Counted from the first letter of the stretch, positions 1 to 9,356 are shown. The stretch is 64,000 nucleotides of DNA from Tropicimonas sp. IMCC34011 (GCF_003390865.1 NZ_QMEJ01000001.1:1054001-1118000), one strand, 5' to 3'. Notes: generated by a model from the sequence alone, not told the origin. Program-made: numbers and translations.

Positions 1-6
1 CTGCGC

Positions 7-1413
7 ATGGCGCGACGTGTCGCCCACAAGCACGGCCTTGCGCCGACCTCCGATTTCGATGCCGTCCGGCTCCTTCGCGCCAGGGGGATCGACCCGTTCC
101 AGCGCGCCAACATGCTCGAACTGGTCGTGCCGGAGGCGAAAACGCCCGCGACGTCGCAAGGCACGTCGCTTGAGGCGGCTAGCGGCGGCCTGCCGGCGAC
201 GGTCCCGCAGCATGGCCCGCCGGCCGTGGTCGAGCCGTCATCGAATCCGCTCCGCCTGCCCGAGGAGAGCGCCGCCGAGATCTGGAAGATCCAGCGCGAT
301 ATCGGCCGCCGCCGTCGCCGCAAGTCGCTCCTTCTCATGGTGCGGCTCGCCTTCTTCGTGCTGCTGCCGACCATCCTCGCCGGCTGGTACTACAACGTCA
401 TGGCGACGCCGCTCTACGCCACCAAGTCCGAATTCGTGATCCAGCAGGCCGAAGCGCAGGGCGCCATGGGCCTCGGCGGGCTGTTCCAGGGCACCGGCCT
501 CGCCGTTCAGCAGGATTCGACCACGGTGCAATCCTACCTCCAGTCGCGGGACGCGATGCTGCGGCTGGACCGGGATCTCGGCTTCCGCGCCCATTTCAGC
601 CAGGACTGGATCGACCCGCTCCAGCGGCTGGAGCCGGGCGCCTCGATGGAAGACGCGTACGGGATCTACCAGAAGAACGTGAAAGTCGGGTTCGACCCGT
701 CCGAGGGCATCCTCAAGATGGAGGTGATCGCGGCCACGCCGGAGGCCTCTCAATCCTTCTCCGAAGCGCTGATCGGCTATGCCGAGGAACAGGTGGACCA
801 GCTGACCTCCCGCCTCAGGGACGACCAGATGGCCGGCGCGAGGGAGAGTTTCGAGGAAGCCGAGGAACGGGTGCAGGAGGCGCAGAACCGCGTCTTGGAC
901 CTACAGGAACGCCTCGGCGTGCTCGATCCGGTCTCCGAAAGCAGCTCGCTCATGTCGCAGATCACGCAATTCGAGCTGGAGCTGAACCAGAAGAAGCTGC
1001 AGCTCGACCAGTTCCTCTCGACGTCCAGCCCCAACGAGGCGCGCGTCGCCGCCGTCCGCGGGGAGATCGCGCGGCTCGAGGAGCTGATCGCACGGCTGCG
1101 CTCCTCGATGACGCAAGGCGCCTCGGGCGGCGCGTCCCTCGCGCGGATCACAGGCGAGCTGCGCATTGCGGAGGCGGATCTCGCGACCCGGCAGCTTCTG
1201 CTCCAGCAGGCCGCGCAGCAGATGGAGGGCGCCCGCATCGAGGCCAACCGCCAGGTCCGCTACATGGCGATGGGCGTGGCCCCGGTGGCCCCCGACGAGG
1301 CGACCTATCCCAGAGGCTTCGAGAATACGCTCCTCGCCTTCTTCATCTTCTCCGGCATCTATCTTCTCGTCTCGCTCACCGCCTCGGTGCTGCGCGAACA
1401 GGTAACGGCATGA
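7..1413 (+). CDS. Capsule polysaccharide export inner-membrane protein (KpsE/RkpR type), possibly 5'-incomplete
   Basis: Likely polysaccharide co-polymerase-like subunit of an ABC-dependent capsule exporter, linking the inner-membrane transporter to the outer-membrane channel. A soluble N-terminal stretch (about residues 1-105) is followed by a basic RRRRRK cluster and a first membrane segment near residues 108-130. A long periplasmic region follows with coiled-coil stretches (about 255-390, rich in E, Q, R and L), then a second membrane segment near the C-terminus (about 440-460). This two-TM, coiled-coil plan is typical of the KpsE/BexC/CtrB family. The frame is open to the window edge upstream of the ATG, so the true start may lie outside. 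The stop overlaps the kdsA start (ATGA), indicating co-translation with the Kdo-8-phosphate synthase gene. Confidence 0.85.
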   Translation: MARRVAHKHGLAPTSDFDAVRLLRARGIDPFQRANMLELVVPEAKTPATSQGTSLEAASGGLPATVPQHGPPAVVEPSSNPLRLPEESAAEIWKIQRDIGRRRRRKSLLLMVRLAFFVLLPTILAGWYYNVMATPLYATKSEFVIQQAEAQGAMGLGGLFQGTGLAVQQDSTTVQSYLQSRDAMLRLDRDLGFRAHFSQDWIDPLQRLEPGASMEDAYGIYQKNVKVGFDPSEGILKMEVIAATPEASQSFSEALIGYAEEQVDQLTSRLRDDQMAGARESFEEAEERVQEAQNRVLDLQERLGVLDPVSESSSLMSQITQFELELNQKKLQLDQFLSTSSPNEARVAAVRGEIARLEELIARLRSSMTQGASGGASLARITGELRIAEADLATRQLLLQQAAQQMEGARIEANRQVRYMAMGVAPVAPDEATYPRGFENTLLAFFIFSGIYLLVSLTASVLREQVTA

Positions 1414-2255
1414 CCCCACAAAAATCCGTCGATCTCGGCGCCGGCATAAGCTGCGGCAACGATCTTCCGCTCACCATCATCGCTGGCCCCTGTCAGCTCG
1501 AAGGGCTGGACCACGCCTTGGCCATCGCCGAGACGATGGCGGAGGCCTGCGCCGCGGCAGGCGCGTCCTTCGTCTTCAAGGCGTCCTACGACAAGGCCAA
1601 CCGCACCTCGCTCTCAGGCCGCCGCGGGCCCGGTCTCGAGGACGGCCTCGCCCAGCTTGCCGCGGTGCGCGAGCGGATCGGCTGCCCCGTCCTCACGGAC
1701 ATCCACGCGCCCGATCAGTGCGCCGCCGCCGCCGATGCGGTGGACATCCTCCAGATCCCCGCCTTCCTGTGCCGCCAGACCGATCTGCTTCTGGCGGCCG
1801 GGCAGACCGGCGCCGCGATCAACGTCAAGAAGGGTCAGTTCCTCGCGCCCTGGGACATGGAGAACGTCGCCGCGAAGATTGCCTCCACCGGCAACGAGCG
1901 GATCCTCCTCACCGAGCGCGGCGTCTCTTTCGGGTACAACGCACTGGTGACGGACATGCGCGGCCTGCCGACCATGGCGAAAACCGGCTGGCCGGTGGTG
2001 ATGGACGCGACCCACGCCGTGCAGCAGCCCGGCGGCCTCGGTGGTGCCTCCGGCGGGCAGCGCGAATTCGCGCCTGTCCTCGCGCGGGCAGCGGTCTCGC
2101 TCGGCATCGCGGCGGTCTTCATCGAGACCCATCCCGACCCGGACACCGCGCCCTCCGACGGCCCCAACATGATCCCGCTGGACCGGATGGCGGAGCTCGT
2201 GGCCACCCTGATGCGCTTCGACGCGATCGCCAAGGAAGAGCCGGCCCGCATCTGA
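1410..2255 (+). CDS. kdsA: 3-deoxy-8-phosphooctulonate synthase (Kdo-8-P synthase)
   Basis: Cytoplasmic enzyme condensing phosphoenolpyruvate with arabinose 5-phosphate to give Kdo-8-phosphate, needed for lipopolysaccharide and Kdo-containing capsule. The 281-aa length matches the family. Recognisable motifs are AGPCQLEG near the N-terminus, [65 protein letters not shown] and the C-terminal [17 protein letters not shown]. It overlaps the capsule-export gene by 4 nt, which suggests this paralogue serves capsule synthesis rather than being the only housekeeping copy; that last point is inference. Confidence 0.96.
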   Translation: MTPQKSVDLGAGISCGNDLPLTIIAGPCQLEGLDHALAIAETMAEACAAAGASFVFKASYDKANRTSLSGRRGPGLEDGLAQLAAVRERIGCPVLTDIHAPDQCAAAADAVDILQIPAFLCRQTDLLLAAGQTGAAINVKKGQFLAPWDMENVAAKIASTGNERILLTERGVSFGYNALVTDMRGLPTMAKTGWPVVMDATHAVQQPGGLGGASGGQREFAPVLARAAVSLGIAAVFIETHPDPDTAPSDGPNMIPLDRMAELVATLMRFDAIAKEEPARI

Positions 2256-2321
2256 GGCGCTGGCGCGGCGGGCGACGGGCGTCTACGCTTGGCCGGTCCC
2301 GCCCCCTGCCCCGGCCGTCCC

Positions 2322-3665
2322 ATGCGCTTCCTCGTCCTTCTCCTCGCCCTTCTTCTGCCGCTGCCCCTCGCGGCGCAGACGACGACGCCGGGCAACACGA
2401 TCACCGTCGAAAGCGGATCTGCAAACGACGACGCCATCGCAACCCGCATCCGCGGCATCCTCGGGCAACTGGACGGGTACGACGACGTCCGCATCGACGT
2501 CAGCAACGGCATCGTCACGCTCGGCGGCACGGTGCTGGATGCATCCCGGTCCGCCCGCGTGGAAGAGATCGCGAACAGAGTCGAGGGCGTCGTCGCCATC
2601 CAGAACGATCTGGTCGCGAGCACCGATCTGGGCGAGCGGCTGAACCCGGCGCTCGAACGCTTCCAGGACCGGACCCAGCAGCTCATCGCCTTCGGCCCGC
2701 TCCTGCTCGTCGCACTCTGCATCGCCGCCGCCATCGTCGCGCTCGGTCTCTTTCTCGGAACGCGCAGGCAGCCCTGGGACCGCATCGCTCCCAATGCCTT
2801 CATCGCCGACATCTACCGGATGATCCTGCGGCTGGTCTTCTGCATTGTCGCCCTCGTGACGGCGCTCGACATCCTCAACGCAACGGCCCTTCTGGGCACG
2901 ATCCTCGGGGCGGCGGGCATCGTCGGCCTCGCGTTCGGCTTTGCGGTGAAGGATACGGTGGAGAACTTCATCGCTTCGATCATGCTGTCGATCCGGCAGC
3001 CGTTCCGGCCCAACGACCTGATCGAGATCGACGGAGACCTCGGCAAGGTGATCCGCCTGACGAGCCGCGCGACGATCCTGCTGTCGCTCGACGGCAACCA
3101 GATCCGCCTGCCCAACGCGACCGTCTTCAAAAGCCGCATCGTGAACTACACGCGCAACAAGGAGCGGCGCTTCTCCTTCGAGGTCGGCGTCGCCGGGGAT
3201 GCCGATCTGGCCGCTATGCGCACCCTCGCCGAGGAGACGGTGGGTGCCCTGCCCTTCACGCTGAGGCAGCCCCCGCCGCTCGCCTGGATCGAGCGGATCG
3301 GGGACGGCGCCGTCTTCCTCATCATCACCGGGTGGATCGACCAGGAAGTGACCTCCTACGCCCGCGCGCGCGGTGAGGCGCTGCGCCACGTGAAGGCCGC
3401 GATCGAAGCGGCGGGGGTCGAGGTTCCGGACACGACGTACCGCGTCCAGCTTCTGGGCAACGCACTCCAGGTGAGCGAGTCGAACGAGGACGCGCCCGCA
3501 CCCGCGCCGGCGCCTCCGCCCGCCGAATCCACCGCGCCGCGCCGGCCGGACACCATGCTCGATCCGGTCGCCGTCGAGGACGCCGCGCTCGAGCGGATCG
3601 TCGATGCCGAACGGGCCGATACCGGCCGGAACGACCTGCTCAGTCACGACGCCAAGGAAGAGTGA
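2322..3665 (+). CDS. BON-domain MscS-family mechanosensitive channel
   Basis: Small-conductance mechanosensitive channel homologue, probably in the inner membrane. The ATG at 2322 is chosen over an in-frame TTG at 2289 because it opens a clean signal peptide (MRFLVLLLALLLPLPLAAQ). A BON-like domain follows (about residues 35-95; VRIDVSNGIVTLGGTVLD), then three hydrophobic segments between about 125 and 215. The pore-lining MscS helix is recognisable as GAAGIVGLAFGFAVKDTVEN, followed by the beta domain (RQPFRPNDLIEIDGDLGKV). The C-terminus is rich in Pro/Ala and then acidic, probably disordered. The combination of secretion signal, BON domain and MscS core is common in alphaproteobacteria. It stands alone between kdsA and tRNA-Gln. 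Confidence 0.9.
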   Translation: MRFLVLLLALLLPLPLAAQTTTPGNTITVESGSANDDAIATRIRGILGQLDGYDDVRIDVSNGIVTLGGTVLDASRSARVEEIANRVEGVVAIQNDLVASTDLGERLNPALERFQDRTQQLIAFGPLLLVALCIAAAIVALGLFLGTRRQPWDRIAPNAFIADIYRMILRLVFCIVALVTALDILNATALLGTILGAAGIVGLAFGFAVKDTVENFIASIMLSIRQPFRPNDLIEIDGDLGKVIRLTSRATILLSLDGNQIRLPNATVFKSRIVNYTRNKERRFSFEVGVAGDADLAAMRTLAEETVGALPFTLRQPPPLAWIERIGDGAVFLIITGWIDQEVTSYARARGEALRHVKAAIEAAGVEVPDTTYRVQLLGNALQVSESNEDAPAPAPAPPPAESTAPRRPDTMLDPVAVEDAALERIVDAERADTGRNDLLSHDAKEE

Positions 3666-3726
3666 TTTTTGCCCCGCCACACCCTTGCAGCCCGCGCAAC
3701 TGGACGCTAGAACGCCCGCCACCTGC

Positions 3727-3801
3727 TGGGGTGTAGCCAAGTGGTAAGGCAGCGGTTTTTGGTACCGTGTACCGTAGGTTCGAATCCTACCACCCCAGCC
3801 A
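3727..3801 (+). tRNA. tRNA-Gln (anticodon TTG), CCA encoded
   Basis: Acceptor stem TGGGGTG (3727-3733) pairs with CACCCCA (3791-3797), followed by discriminator G and an encoded CCA (3799-3801). The anticodon stem GCGGT/ACCGT (3752-3756/3764-3768) encloses loop TTTTGGT with anticodon TTG at 3759-3761. The T arm contains GGTTCGAATCC. The 3' side of this tRNA is where core-like genes give way to catabolic accessory DNA, a usual integration location. Confidence 0.95.
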
Positions 3802-3888
3802 TTAGTGTCTTTCCTATACATTCGAATAACTTGCACGATCCGATCCGGGCGCGTCCGTAACAGTCGCCTGGCCTAATCAGGCGGAACA

Positions 3889-3945
3889 CCGTGACCGCGA
3901 TTCGACGGTCACGAAGATGCCCGGCAGGGTGATCCGCCGGGCATT
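3889..3945. other. Two consecutive hairpins downstream of tRNA-Gln
   Basis: Inverted repeat CGTGACCG/CGGTCACG (3890-3897/3906-3913) is followed at once by ATGCCCGGC/GCCGGGCAT (3917-3925/3936-3944). Neither is followed by a T-run, so they are not textbook intrinsic terminators. They may help end the tRNA transcript or mark an old recombination edge. Confidence 0.4.
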
Positions 3946-4076
3946 GTGCCGTGTTGATGAGCGGGTCAGGCCGAACGCTAGTCGCGGATCATCTCTCTCA
4001 AGAGCATGTCGGCCAGCATGGGCTGCGACATGCTGCCAAGGTGCCTCGTTGTCGCTTCGCCGAGCGCGGCAACTCT

Positions 4077-4367
4077 CTACTGTCCGAAGACAGCAACCAT
4101 CAGGTCGTTATAAGCGTCGTCAAACCGTGCACGGGTCGTGGTCGTAGCTCCGCTTTTGCCACGAACGCAATATGGCCGAACACGTGGCTTAATATTCTCG
4201 ATAGAAATCGCCCCATCCATTTGGACGACACTGTCGCCACTGGATTGATCCCAGGTTATCGAAAACACCGGCTGCTTCTTGCGCCTGCCGTTCTTGAGCG
4301 AAATGCCGCGAACGCCCGTTTCAGATGCCGATATGGCCTCAGCTTCGCAGGGCTCGGACCAATCCAC
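4077..4367 (-). CDS. Possible small hypothetical protein in the tRNA-flanking region
   Basis: A 96-aa leftward frame with ordinary amino-acid composition (KKQPVFSITWDQSSGDSVVQ is the most protein-like part) in an otherwise gene-free stretch 3802-4538. I do not recognise the family. Its flanks look like degraded coding DNA in other frames, so this may be the surviving piece of a larger gene. No convincing ribosome site was seen. Apart from this frame and the promoter at 4481-4518, I see nothing in the 737-bp gap. Confidence 0.25.
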   Translation of the reverse strand: MDWSEPCEAEAISASETGVRGISLKNGRRKKQPVFSITWDQSSGDSVVQMDGAISIENIKPRVRPYCVRGKSGATTTTRARFDDAYNDLMVAVFGQ

Positions 4368-4480
4368 GGTCTTCCTCGCGCTCCGCCCAAAATCCGAACT
4401 GCACTAATCGGAACGCCTACTTCCACTCCTGACCTGTTTTTAAGCGTCATCGTACGGGTCGGCGCACATTTTTAAAGTCG

Positions 4481-4518
4481 TTGACAGATAGACAGTTGTC
4501 CGTATTGTCCGTACATAC
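4481..4518 (+). promoter_or_regulatory. Module A rightward promoter with GTCCGTAC operator
   Basis: A perfect -35 TTGACA (4481-4486), a 16-bp spacer and -10-like TATTGT (4503-4508) precede the MaoC gene. The 9-mer TTGTCCGTA occurs twice in tandem (4496-4504 and 4505-4513). The second copy is part of TTGTCCGTACATA, matching the site at 22018-22031 upstream of hyuA. GT-N4-AC symmetry fits operators of the HutC subfamily of GntR regulators (consensus GT-N-TA-N-AC). The likely binder is the GntR/UTRA protein encoded at 11680. Confidence 0.65.
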
Positions 4519-4538
4519 TAACAAAGTTGGAGGAAAGC

Positions 4539-5045
4539 ATGCGGCAGGTCGGACCAAACCGGTTCAGAGGCGAAATCGGTCTTTATTTCGAGGACTTCGA
4601 AGTGGGGCACGTCTACGAGCATCGCCCCGGCCGCACGCTGACGGATCAGGACAATATCCAGTTCTCGCTCATGACGATGAACTACCACCCCATGCATTGC
4701 GACGCGCACTTCGCCTCGCAGAGCGAGTTTGGAAAGCTGCTGATCAACTCCGGCTTAACGGTTGCTACCGTGCTCGGCATGTCCGTGCCCGAGGTGTCCG
4801 GCAAGGCCATCGCCAACCTCGGTTGGGAGGAGATCAAGCTCATGGCCCCGGTCTTCGCTGGCGACACGATCTACGCCGAAAGCGAAGTCTTGGAAAAGCG
4901 AGAGAGCCGCTCGCGCCCCGGACAGGGCATCGTCAAGGTGCGTACCCTCGGCAAGAAGCATGATGACACCGTCTTCATGAGCTTCGAGCGCAGCGCGCTC
5001 ATCAAGAGTCGCGCTGCCGACGCGGAGACCCCCACGAACTACTGA
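4539..5045 (+). CDS. MaoC-family dehydratase/hydratase
   Basis: Hot-dog fold enoyl-CoA hydratase-like protein, 168 aa, first gene of the module A rightward operon. GGAGG at 4529-4533 places the start at the ATG at 4539, not the in-frame TTG at 4527. The hydratase-2 signature region reads NYHPMHCDAHFA (residues 48-59). The usual motif is D-x-N-P-x-H; here the catalytic-Asp position holds Asn48, while His53 is kept, so chemistry or substrate may differ from PhaJ-type R-hydratases. With an acyl-CoA dehydrogenase, a CaiB transferase and a CitE-like lyase in the same operon, it probably hydrates an unsaturated acyl-CoA before C-C cleavage. TRAP genes follow after 43 bp. Confidence 0.85.
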   Translation: MRQVGPNRFRGEIGLYFEDFEVGHVYEHRPGRTLTDQDNIQFSLMTMNYHPMHCDAHFASQSEFGKLLINSGLTVATVLGMSVPEVSGKAIANLGWEEIKLMAPVFAGDTIYAESEVLEKRESRSRPGQGIVKVRTLGKKHDDTVFMSFERSALIKSRAADAETPTNY

Positions 5046-5088
5046 CATAGCAGGCGGCCGTATCCAGCCGCACACCAGGGAGGAGACA

Positions 5089-6084
5089 ATGATGAAATTC
5101 AGGACGCTGGCGGCCACTCTTGCGGCTGCGACCATCATATCCGGGGCGGCAATTGCCGAGGATCTCGTACTGCCCAGCGAGGTCGCCGCGACCCACTGGA
5201 AAACAGAATACATGGACCGCTTCGCCAAGGAGGTGAACGCCGCCACGAACGGCGAGATCGATGTGAAGGTCTTCCCCGCGGGACAACTCTATTCCGACCA
5301 GGCTGCTCTCGGAGCGCTCGGCACAGGCGCTGTCCAGATGGTCTGGCCGGTTTCCGTGCGCCTCGAAACCATTGCTCCCGAGACGGGAGTCATCAACCTC
5401 CCCTTCGCCATCTCCGACGAGATGATGCAGAATGCATGTATGAAGGAGGGGATCACCAACCTTCTTTCGAAAGACATGAAATCCTCGGGCCTGCGCGTCC
5501 TTGGCCTGCTGCGTACCGCCGACCTCTACTTCATTTTCTCGGACCGCGAAGTCGCGTCGATGGGCGATCTTGAAGGGGCCAAGGTGCGCGTTACCGGCGG
5601 CCGCGTCGTACAAGACACCATGAACGCTCTCGGCATTTCCCCAGTTTCCATGGCAGCCTCCGAGATGTCTACCGCCCTCTCGCAAGGGGCCATCGACGGG
5701 GTCTTCACCTCCCCCGCGGGATGGGCCGAGATGATCGGCATGACGGGCAAGAATGCCTTCTACGTCCCCGGCTTCTCGATCCTCACCTACGCCATTGTCG
5801 TCGACGACTACTGGTACCAAAACCTGCCCGCAGAGCAGCAGAACGCGATCAGTACCGCGATCTCCGACATCTCCACCACTCAGTGGACCGAGGCGATGGA
5901 GAAGGACCAGGAAGCCTTGGAGAAGATGACCTCCCAAGGTGCCAACCTCGTCGTCGCGGACGATGCCGAGGCCGCGAAGTGGCGCGAGTTGACGGCGAGC
6001 ACTTCGGCCAGTTTCTCGGACGCCTATCCGCAGGCTGTCGCCGATCTCGATGCGTTGGAGGCCGAGTGTGGCATCTCCGGATAA
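5089..6084 (+). CDS. TRAP transporter periplasmic substrate-binding protein (DctP family), copy 1
   Basis: Secreted solute receptor delivering a substrate, usually an organic acid, to the DctQM permease encoded immediately downstream. The 331-aa protein starts with signal peptide MMKFRTLAATLAAATIISG and cleaves near AIAED. Family features are KVFPAGQLYSDQ, the GDLEGAKVRVTGG segment with the carboxylate-binding Arg, and QGAIDGVFTSP. GGGAGGAG just before the ATG is a strong ribosome site. It resembles the DctP at 17039-18034 (shared GALGTGAVQ/HMVWPVSVRLETIAPE), so module A has two receptors for one permease pair. Confidence 0.95.
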   Translation: MMKFRTLAATLAAATIISGAAIAEDLVLPSEVAATHWKTEYMDRFAKEVNAATNGEIDVKVFPAGQLYSDQAALGALGTGAVQMVWPVSVRLETIAPETGVINLPFAISDEMMQNACMKEGITNLLSKDMKSSGLRVLGLLRTADLYFIFSDREVASMGDLEGAKVRVTGGRVVQDTMNALGISPVSMAASEMSTALSQGAIDGVFTSPAGWAEMIGMTGKNAFYVPGFSILTYAIVVDDYWYQNLPAEQQNAISTAISDISTTQWTEAMEKDQEALEKMTSQGANLVVADDAEAAKWRELTASTSASFSDAYPQAVADLDALEAECGISG

Positions 6085-6637
6085 AAGCCATGTCACCGGC
6101 GGCTCCTCGCCGCCGGTCCACTCCTCGCTCTGGGACCGGATCGAGCGTGGCCCGCTGATTGGCGCAGCCACTCTCCTCTTGCTCGCGGCAACCCTCATCA
6201 TGCTCTGGGAGGCGGGCTCGCGTGCCTTCTTCTCGCACAGCTATTTCTGGGCCGAGGAAGCCGTACGCTTCATGATCATCTGGGCTTTCTTCCTGACCCT
6301 CGGCGCAGCTGGGCGGGGCGGATATCACATCCGGACCGACCTGGTCACGCAAATGCTGTCCCAGAGGATGCGCGTGGTCTGCGGCGTCCTTGCCGCCCTC
6401 ATCGGTCTCGCCTTCGCCGTCATCCTCTTCTGGGGCGCGATCCCGCAGATCCGACGCTACTACAGCATGGGAATGCTCTCGGAGTCGAACCTCGAACTGC
6501 CCATGTGGGCGGTCTTCATGGCAATGCCCATCGGCGCGGTGCTCTACGCCGTCTACTACGCCCGTCTTCTCCTGCGTGCGCTCAAGGGAAACGATCCCTT
6601 CGCGGACGATGAGGACGGCCCGGCCGGAAAGTTCTGA
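6050..6637 (+). CDS. TRAP transporter small permease (DctQ family)
   Basis: Four-TM inner-membrane subunit linking the substrate receptor to the large permease. The 195-aa frame has hydrophobic helices at about residues 36-55, 72-92, 107-130 and 152-172, and the family element F..EE.VRFMIIWAFFLTLGAA around the second helix. The start is uncertain: ATG at 6050 overlaps dctP by 35 nt, while an in-frame GTG at 6068 gives a shorter overlap. It is translationally coupled to dctP upstream and dctM downstream (3-nt gap). Confidence 0.92.
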   Translation: MRWRPSVASPDKSHVTGGSSPPVHSSLWDRIERGPLIGAATLLLLAATLIMLWEAGSRAFFSHSYFWAEEAVRFMIIWAFFLTLGAAGRGGYHIRTDLVTQMLSQRMRVVCGVLAALIGLAFAVILFWGAIPQIRRYYSMGMLSESNLELPMWAVFMAMPIGAVLYAVYYARLLLRALKGNDPFADDEDGPAGKF

Positions 6638-6640
6638 ACC

Positions 6641-7909
6641 ATGATACTGGCCATCGCCCTCGCCCTCATCCTGATCCTCCTCGCCCTCGGCGCCCATGTC
6701 GCCACGGTGCTGGGTCTCGTCACTGCCGCCATCGTGCTCTTCGTCTCGGGTGTGCCCGCCACGGTGATCGCGCAGACGGCCTTCTCCTCGGTCAACTCCT
6801 ACCCGCTGATCGCCATCCCGATGTTCATCCTCGCGGGCAACCTGATGATGCGCGGACAGATCGCGCAGATGATGATCGACCTCGTGGGAAGTCTTGTCCG
6901 CGCGATCCGCGGCGGCCTCGCCCTCACCGTGCTGGCCGCCTCGGTCTTCTTCGCCGCCGTCTCGGGCAGTTCGGTAGGCAGCGCCGCAGCGATCGGTCGC
7001 TCCACTGTCTCTGGACTACGCGGCGAGGCCTACCCGGCCCGCTTTTCGGCCGCGATCGTCGCCGTGGGAGGCACGCTGGGGTTGATGATCCCACCCTCGC
7101 TCGGCTTCATCCTCATCGGCTCGATCGTCGGCCTTCCCATCGACCGACTTTTCATCGCGGGGCTCCTGCCGGGCATAATGGAGGCGGTGCTGCTCTCCAT
7201 CGCGACCTATACCCTCGCCAGACGCGGCGATTACGGGGCCAAGGCACAGTCTCCGGACTGGAGCCGTTTCGCCAGGCTCCTTCCCAAGACACTGCCGGCG
7301 ATCCTGATGCCCGTGCTTGTGCTCGGCTCGATCTACACCGGCTGGATGACCCCGACCGAGGTTTCCGCTTTCGCTGCCGCCTACGCCGCGTTTCTCGGTT
7401 TTGTCGTCTACCGTACCGTGGACCTCAGGACCTTCTGGGCAACCTCGCGGGAAAGCCTTCTCCAGACCACGATGATCTTCGCGGTGGTCATGGGCGGCTC
7501 GCTTCTCGGGTTCATCCTCGCACGCCTGGGGGTATCTCAACAACTCGTCACGGGCCTTCAAGAAGCGGGGCTGACATGGTGGCAATTCTTGATCGTCGTG
7601 AACATTGTCCTTCTTGTCATGGGTATGTTCCTCGACGGGATCGCGCTCATTGTACTGACTGCGCCGCTGCTCTTTCCAATGGCCACGGCTCTCGGGATCG
7701 ATCCGGTCCACTTCGCAGTCATCATGGTTGCCAACGTCGAGATCGCGACGCTGACGCCCCCCATCGGCCTCAACCTCTTCGTGATGAGCGGCATCGCCCG
7801 CATTCCCGTGCATGAGGTCGCCCGCGGCGTGCTGCCCTTCTACGCCGTGCGTCTCCTCGGCCTCTCGCTCATCTCCTTTATCCCGGCAATCTCGCTGGCT
7901 CTCATCTGA
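6641..7909 (+). CDS. TRAP transporter large permease (DctM family)
   Basis: Main membrane channel of the module A TRAP importer, sodium-coupled in known family members. The 422-aa length and about 12 hydrophobic segments fit the family. Conserved features include PMFILAGNLMMRG, the SGSSVGSAAAIG loop, GTLGLMIPPSLGFILIG and the second-half MTPTEVSAFAA and LTPPIGLNLFVMSGI. It lies 3 bp after dctQ and 17 bp before the MmgE/PrpD gene, so it belongs to one long transcript. Confidence 0.95.
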   Translation: MILAIALALILILLALGAHVATVLGLVTAAIVLFVSGVPATVIAQTAFSSVNSYPLIAIPMFILAGNLMMRGQIAQMMIDLVGSLVRAIRGGLALTVLAASVFFAAVSGSSVGSAAAIGRSTVSGLRGEAYPARFSAAIVAVGGTLGLMIPPSLGFILIGSIVGLPIDRLFIAGLLPGIMEAVLLSIATYTLARRGDYGAKAQSPDWSRFARLLPKTLPAILMPVLVLGSIYTGWMTPTEVSAFAAAYAAFLGFVVYRTVDLRTFWATSRESLLQTTMIFAVVMGGSLLGFILARLGVSQQLVTGLQEAGLTWWQFLIVVNIVLLVMGMFLDGIALIVLTAPLLFPMATALGIDPVHFAVIMVANVEIATLTPPIGLNLFVMSGIARIPVHEVARGVLPFYAVRLLGLSLISFIPAISLALI

Positions 7910-7926
7910 CGCAGGGAGGAATACCC

Positions 7927-9345
7927 ATGAAAGATACCGCCACCGACATCGAAACCGGCGTGCCCATCGCCCGAACCCTCGCGAGGTTCGTCGTGGACCT
8001 CGACCCCGGCACCATCCCCGCCGAGGTCAGTGAGCGTGCCCGCCACCTGATACTCGACGCCTTGGGTATCGCGGTCGCTTCGACGGGCTACGATTTCGCG
8101 CACCGCGCCCATTCGGCTCTCGCCGAACTCGGAGCGGGGGGATCGCGCCGCGCCATCGGTTTCGGCACGCGGCTGCAGCCGCGCGACGCGGCCATGCTCA
8201 ACGGGCTCTTGATCCATGGCCTCGATTACGACGACACCCACACGCCGGGCGTCATACACGCCACGGCTCCGGTGCTGCCCGCAGCTCTGACCATGGCGCT
8301 GGAGACAGGTTCGACGGGCGAAGACATGCAGACTGCCTACATCGCCGGTATGGAGGTCGCGACGCGCCTCGGGACCGTGGCGAGGGGCGGCTTCCATCAG
8401 GTCGGCTTCCATCCCACGGGCATCGTCGGCATCTTCGGCGCAACCGTCGCCGCCGGGCGACTGCGCGGTCTGACCGAGGCGCAACTTGCCGCCGCTCAGG
8501 GCATCGCCCTTTCGATGGCCTCGGGCTCTCTGGAGTTCCTCCAAGATGGCGCCTGGACCAAGCGGATGCATCCCGGCTGGGCCGCTTCGGCAGCAATCAC
8601 CGCGGTGACCATGGCTCGCCACGGCTACGCGGCCCCCAAGGCCGTCTACGAAGGTCGCTTCGGCTTCTTCAATCTCTATCTCGGCGAACGAGCCGCGCAG
8701 GCCGATCTCTCCATCGCGACCGGCGAGCTCGGCGCCACATGGGAAATCATGAATGTGGCGGTCAAACCCATGCCCGCCTGCCACTTCACGCACGCCTGCG
8801 CGGATGCGGCAGTCGCGCTCCGGGCCGAGCATGGTCTTGTGGCCGACGACATCGAGGACGTTATCGCCCTTGTTCCCGAAGAGGTCATCAAAACCGTCTG
8901 TGAGCCGCGCGAGACCAAGATTAAGCCGCAGAACAGCTATGATGCGCAGTTCTCCATCCCCTACGCCGTCGCTTCGGGCCTGCTGCGTGGGCAGTTCGGC
9001 CTGACGGACCTCGACCCCGAGGGCTACACCGACCCCGAGGCGCTTGCCCTCATGACGCGCGTTCGCCACGAGACAGACCCCAACTCGCGCTTTCCCAAAT
9101 ATTATTCCGGGGAAGTCATCGTCCGAACCAAGGACGGACGCGAGCTCAGGCACCGCGAGGAGGTGAACCGCGGCGCCGCCGACCGGCCGCTAACCGCGGA
9201 AGACATCACGGCCAAGTACACCGAAAACGCCTGCACGACCAGGACCGCCCCTCGCGCCGAGACTTTGCGCGCCGCGATCATGTCGCTGCACGAGGCTCAA
9301 AGCCTTGACCGGATCGAGCGTCTGCTTGCCGGGCAGGCCAACTGA
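7927..9345 (+). CDS. MmgE/PrpD family protein
   Basis: 472-aa member of the family that includes 2-methylcitrate dehydratase (PrpD) and cis-aconitate decarboxylase (CAD/IRG1). The N-terminal helical domain carries HGLDYDDTH, the family signature around the active-site Asp/His cluster; ASGSLEFLQDGAWTKRMHPGWAA and KPMPACHFTHACAD are also characteristic. The exact reaction cannot be read from sequence: dehydration, isomerisation or decarboxylation of a tricarboxylate-like substrate are all possible. GGAGG at 7915-7919 supports the start. Placement between TRAP permease and acyl-CoA dehydrogenase genes suggests it acts on the imported acid or a later intermediate. Confidence 0.9.
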   Translation: MKDTATDIETGVPIARTLARFVVDLDPGTIPAEVSERARHLILDALGIAVASTGYDFAHRAHSALAELGAGGSRRAIGFGTRLQPRDAAMLNGLLIHGLDYDDTHTPGVIHATAPVLPAALTMALETGSTGEDMQTAYIAGMEVATRLGTVARGGFHQVGFHPTGIVGIFGATVAAGRLRGLTEAQLAAAQGIALSMASGSLEFLQDGAWTKRMHPGWAASAAITAVTMARHGYAAPKAVYEGRFGFFNLYLGERAAQADLSIATGELGATWEIMNVAVKPMPACHFTHACADAAVALRAEHGLVADDIEDVIALVPEEVIKTVCEPRETKIKPQNSYDAQFSIPYAVASGLLRGQFGLTDLDPEGYTDPEALALMTRVRHETDPNSRFPKYYSGEVIVRTKDGRELRHREEVNRGAADRPLTAEDITAKYTENACTTRTAPRAETLRAAIMSLHEAQSLDRIERLLAGQAN

Positions 9346-9356
9346 AGGAAACGGAT

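Noticed and set aside
1718-3376. 552-aa frame overlapping kdsA and the MscS gene
   Set aside because: Arg/Pro-rich shadow of two clear genes in other frames, with no domain.
3727-3801. Site-specific island with an att repeat of the tRNA-Gln 3' end
   Set aside because: I found no second copy of the tRNA 3' sequence and no integrase in the window, so an integrase-type island is not supported, only suggested by position.
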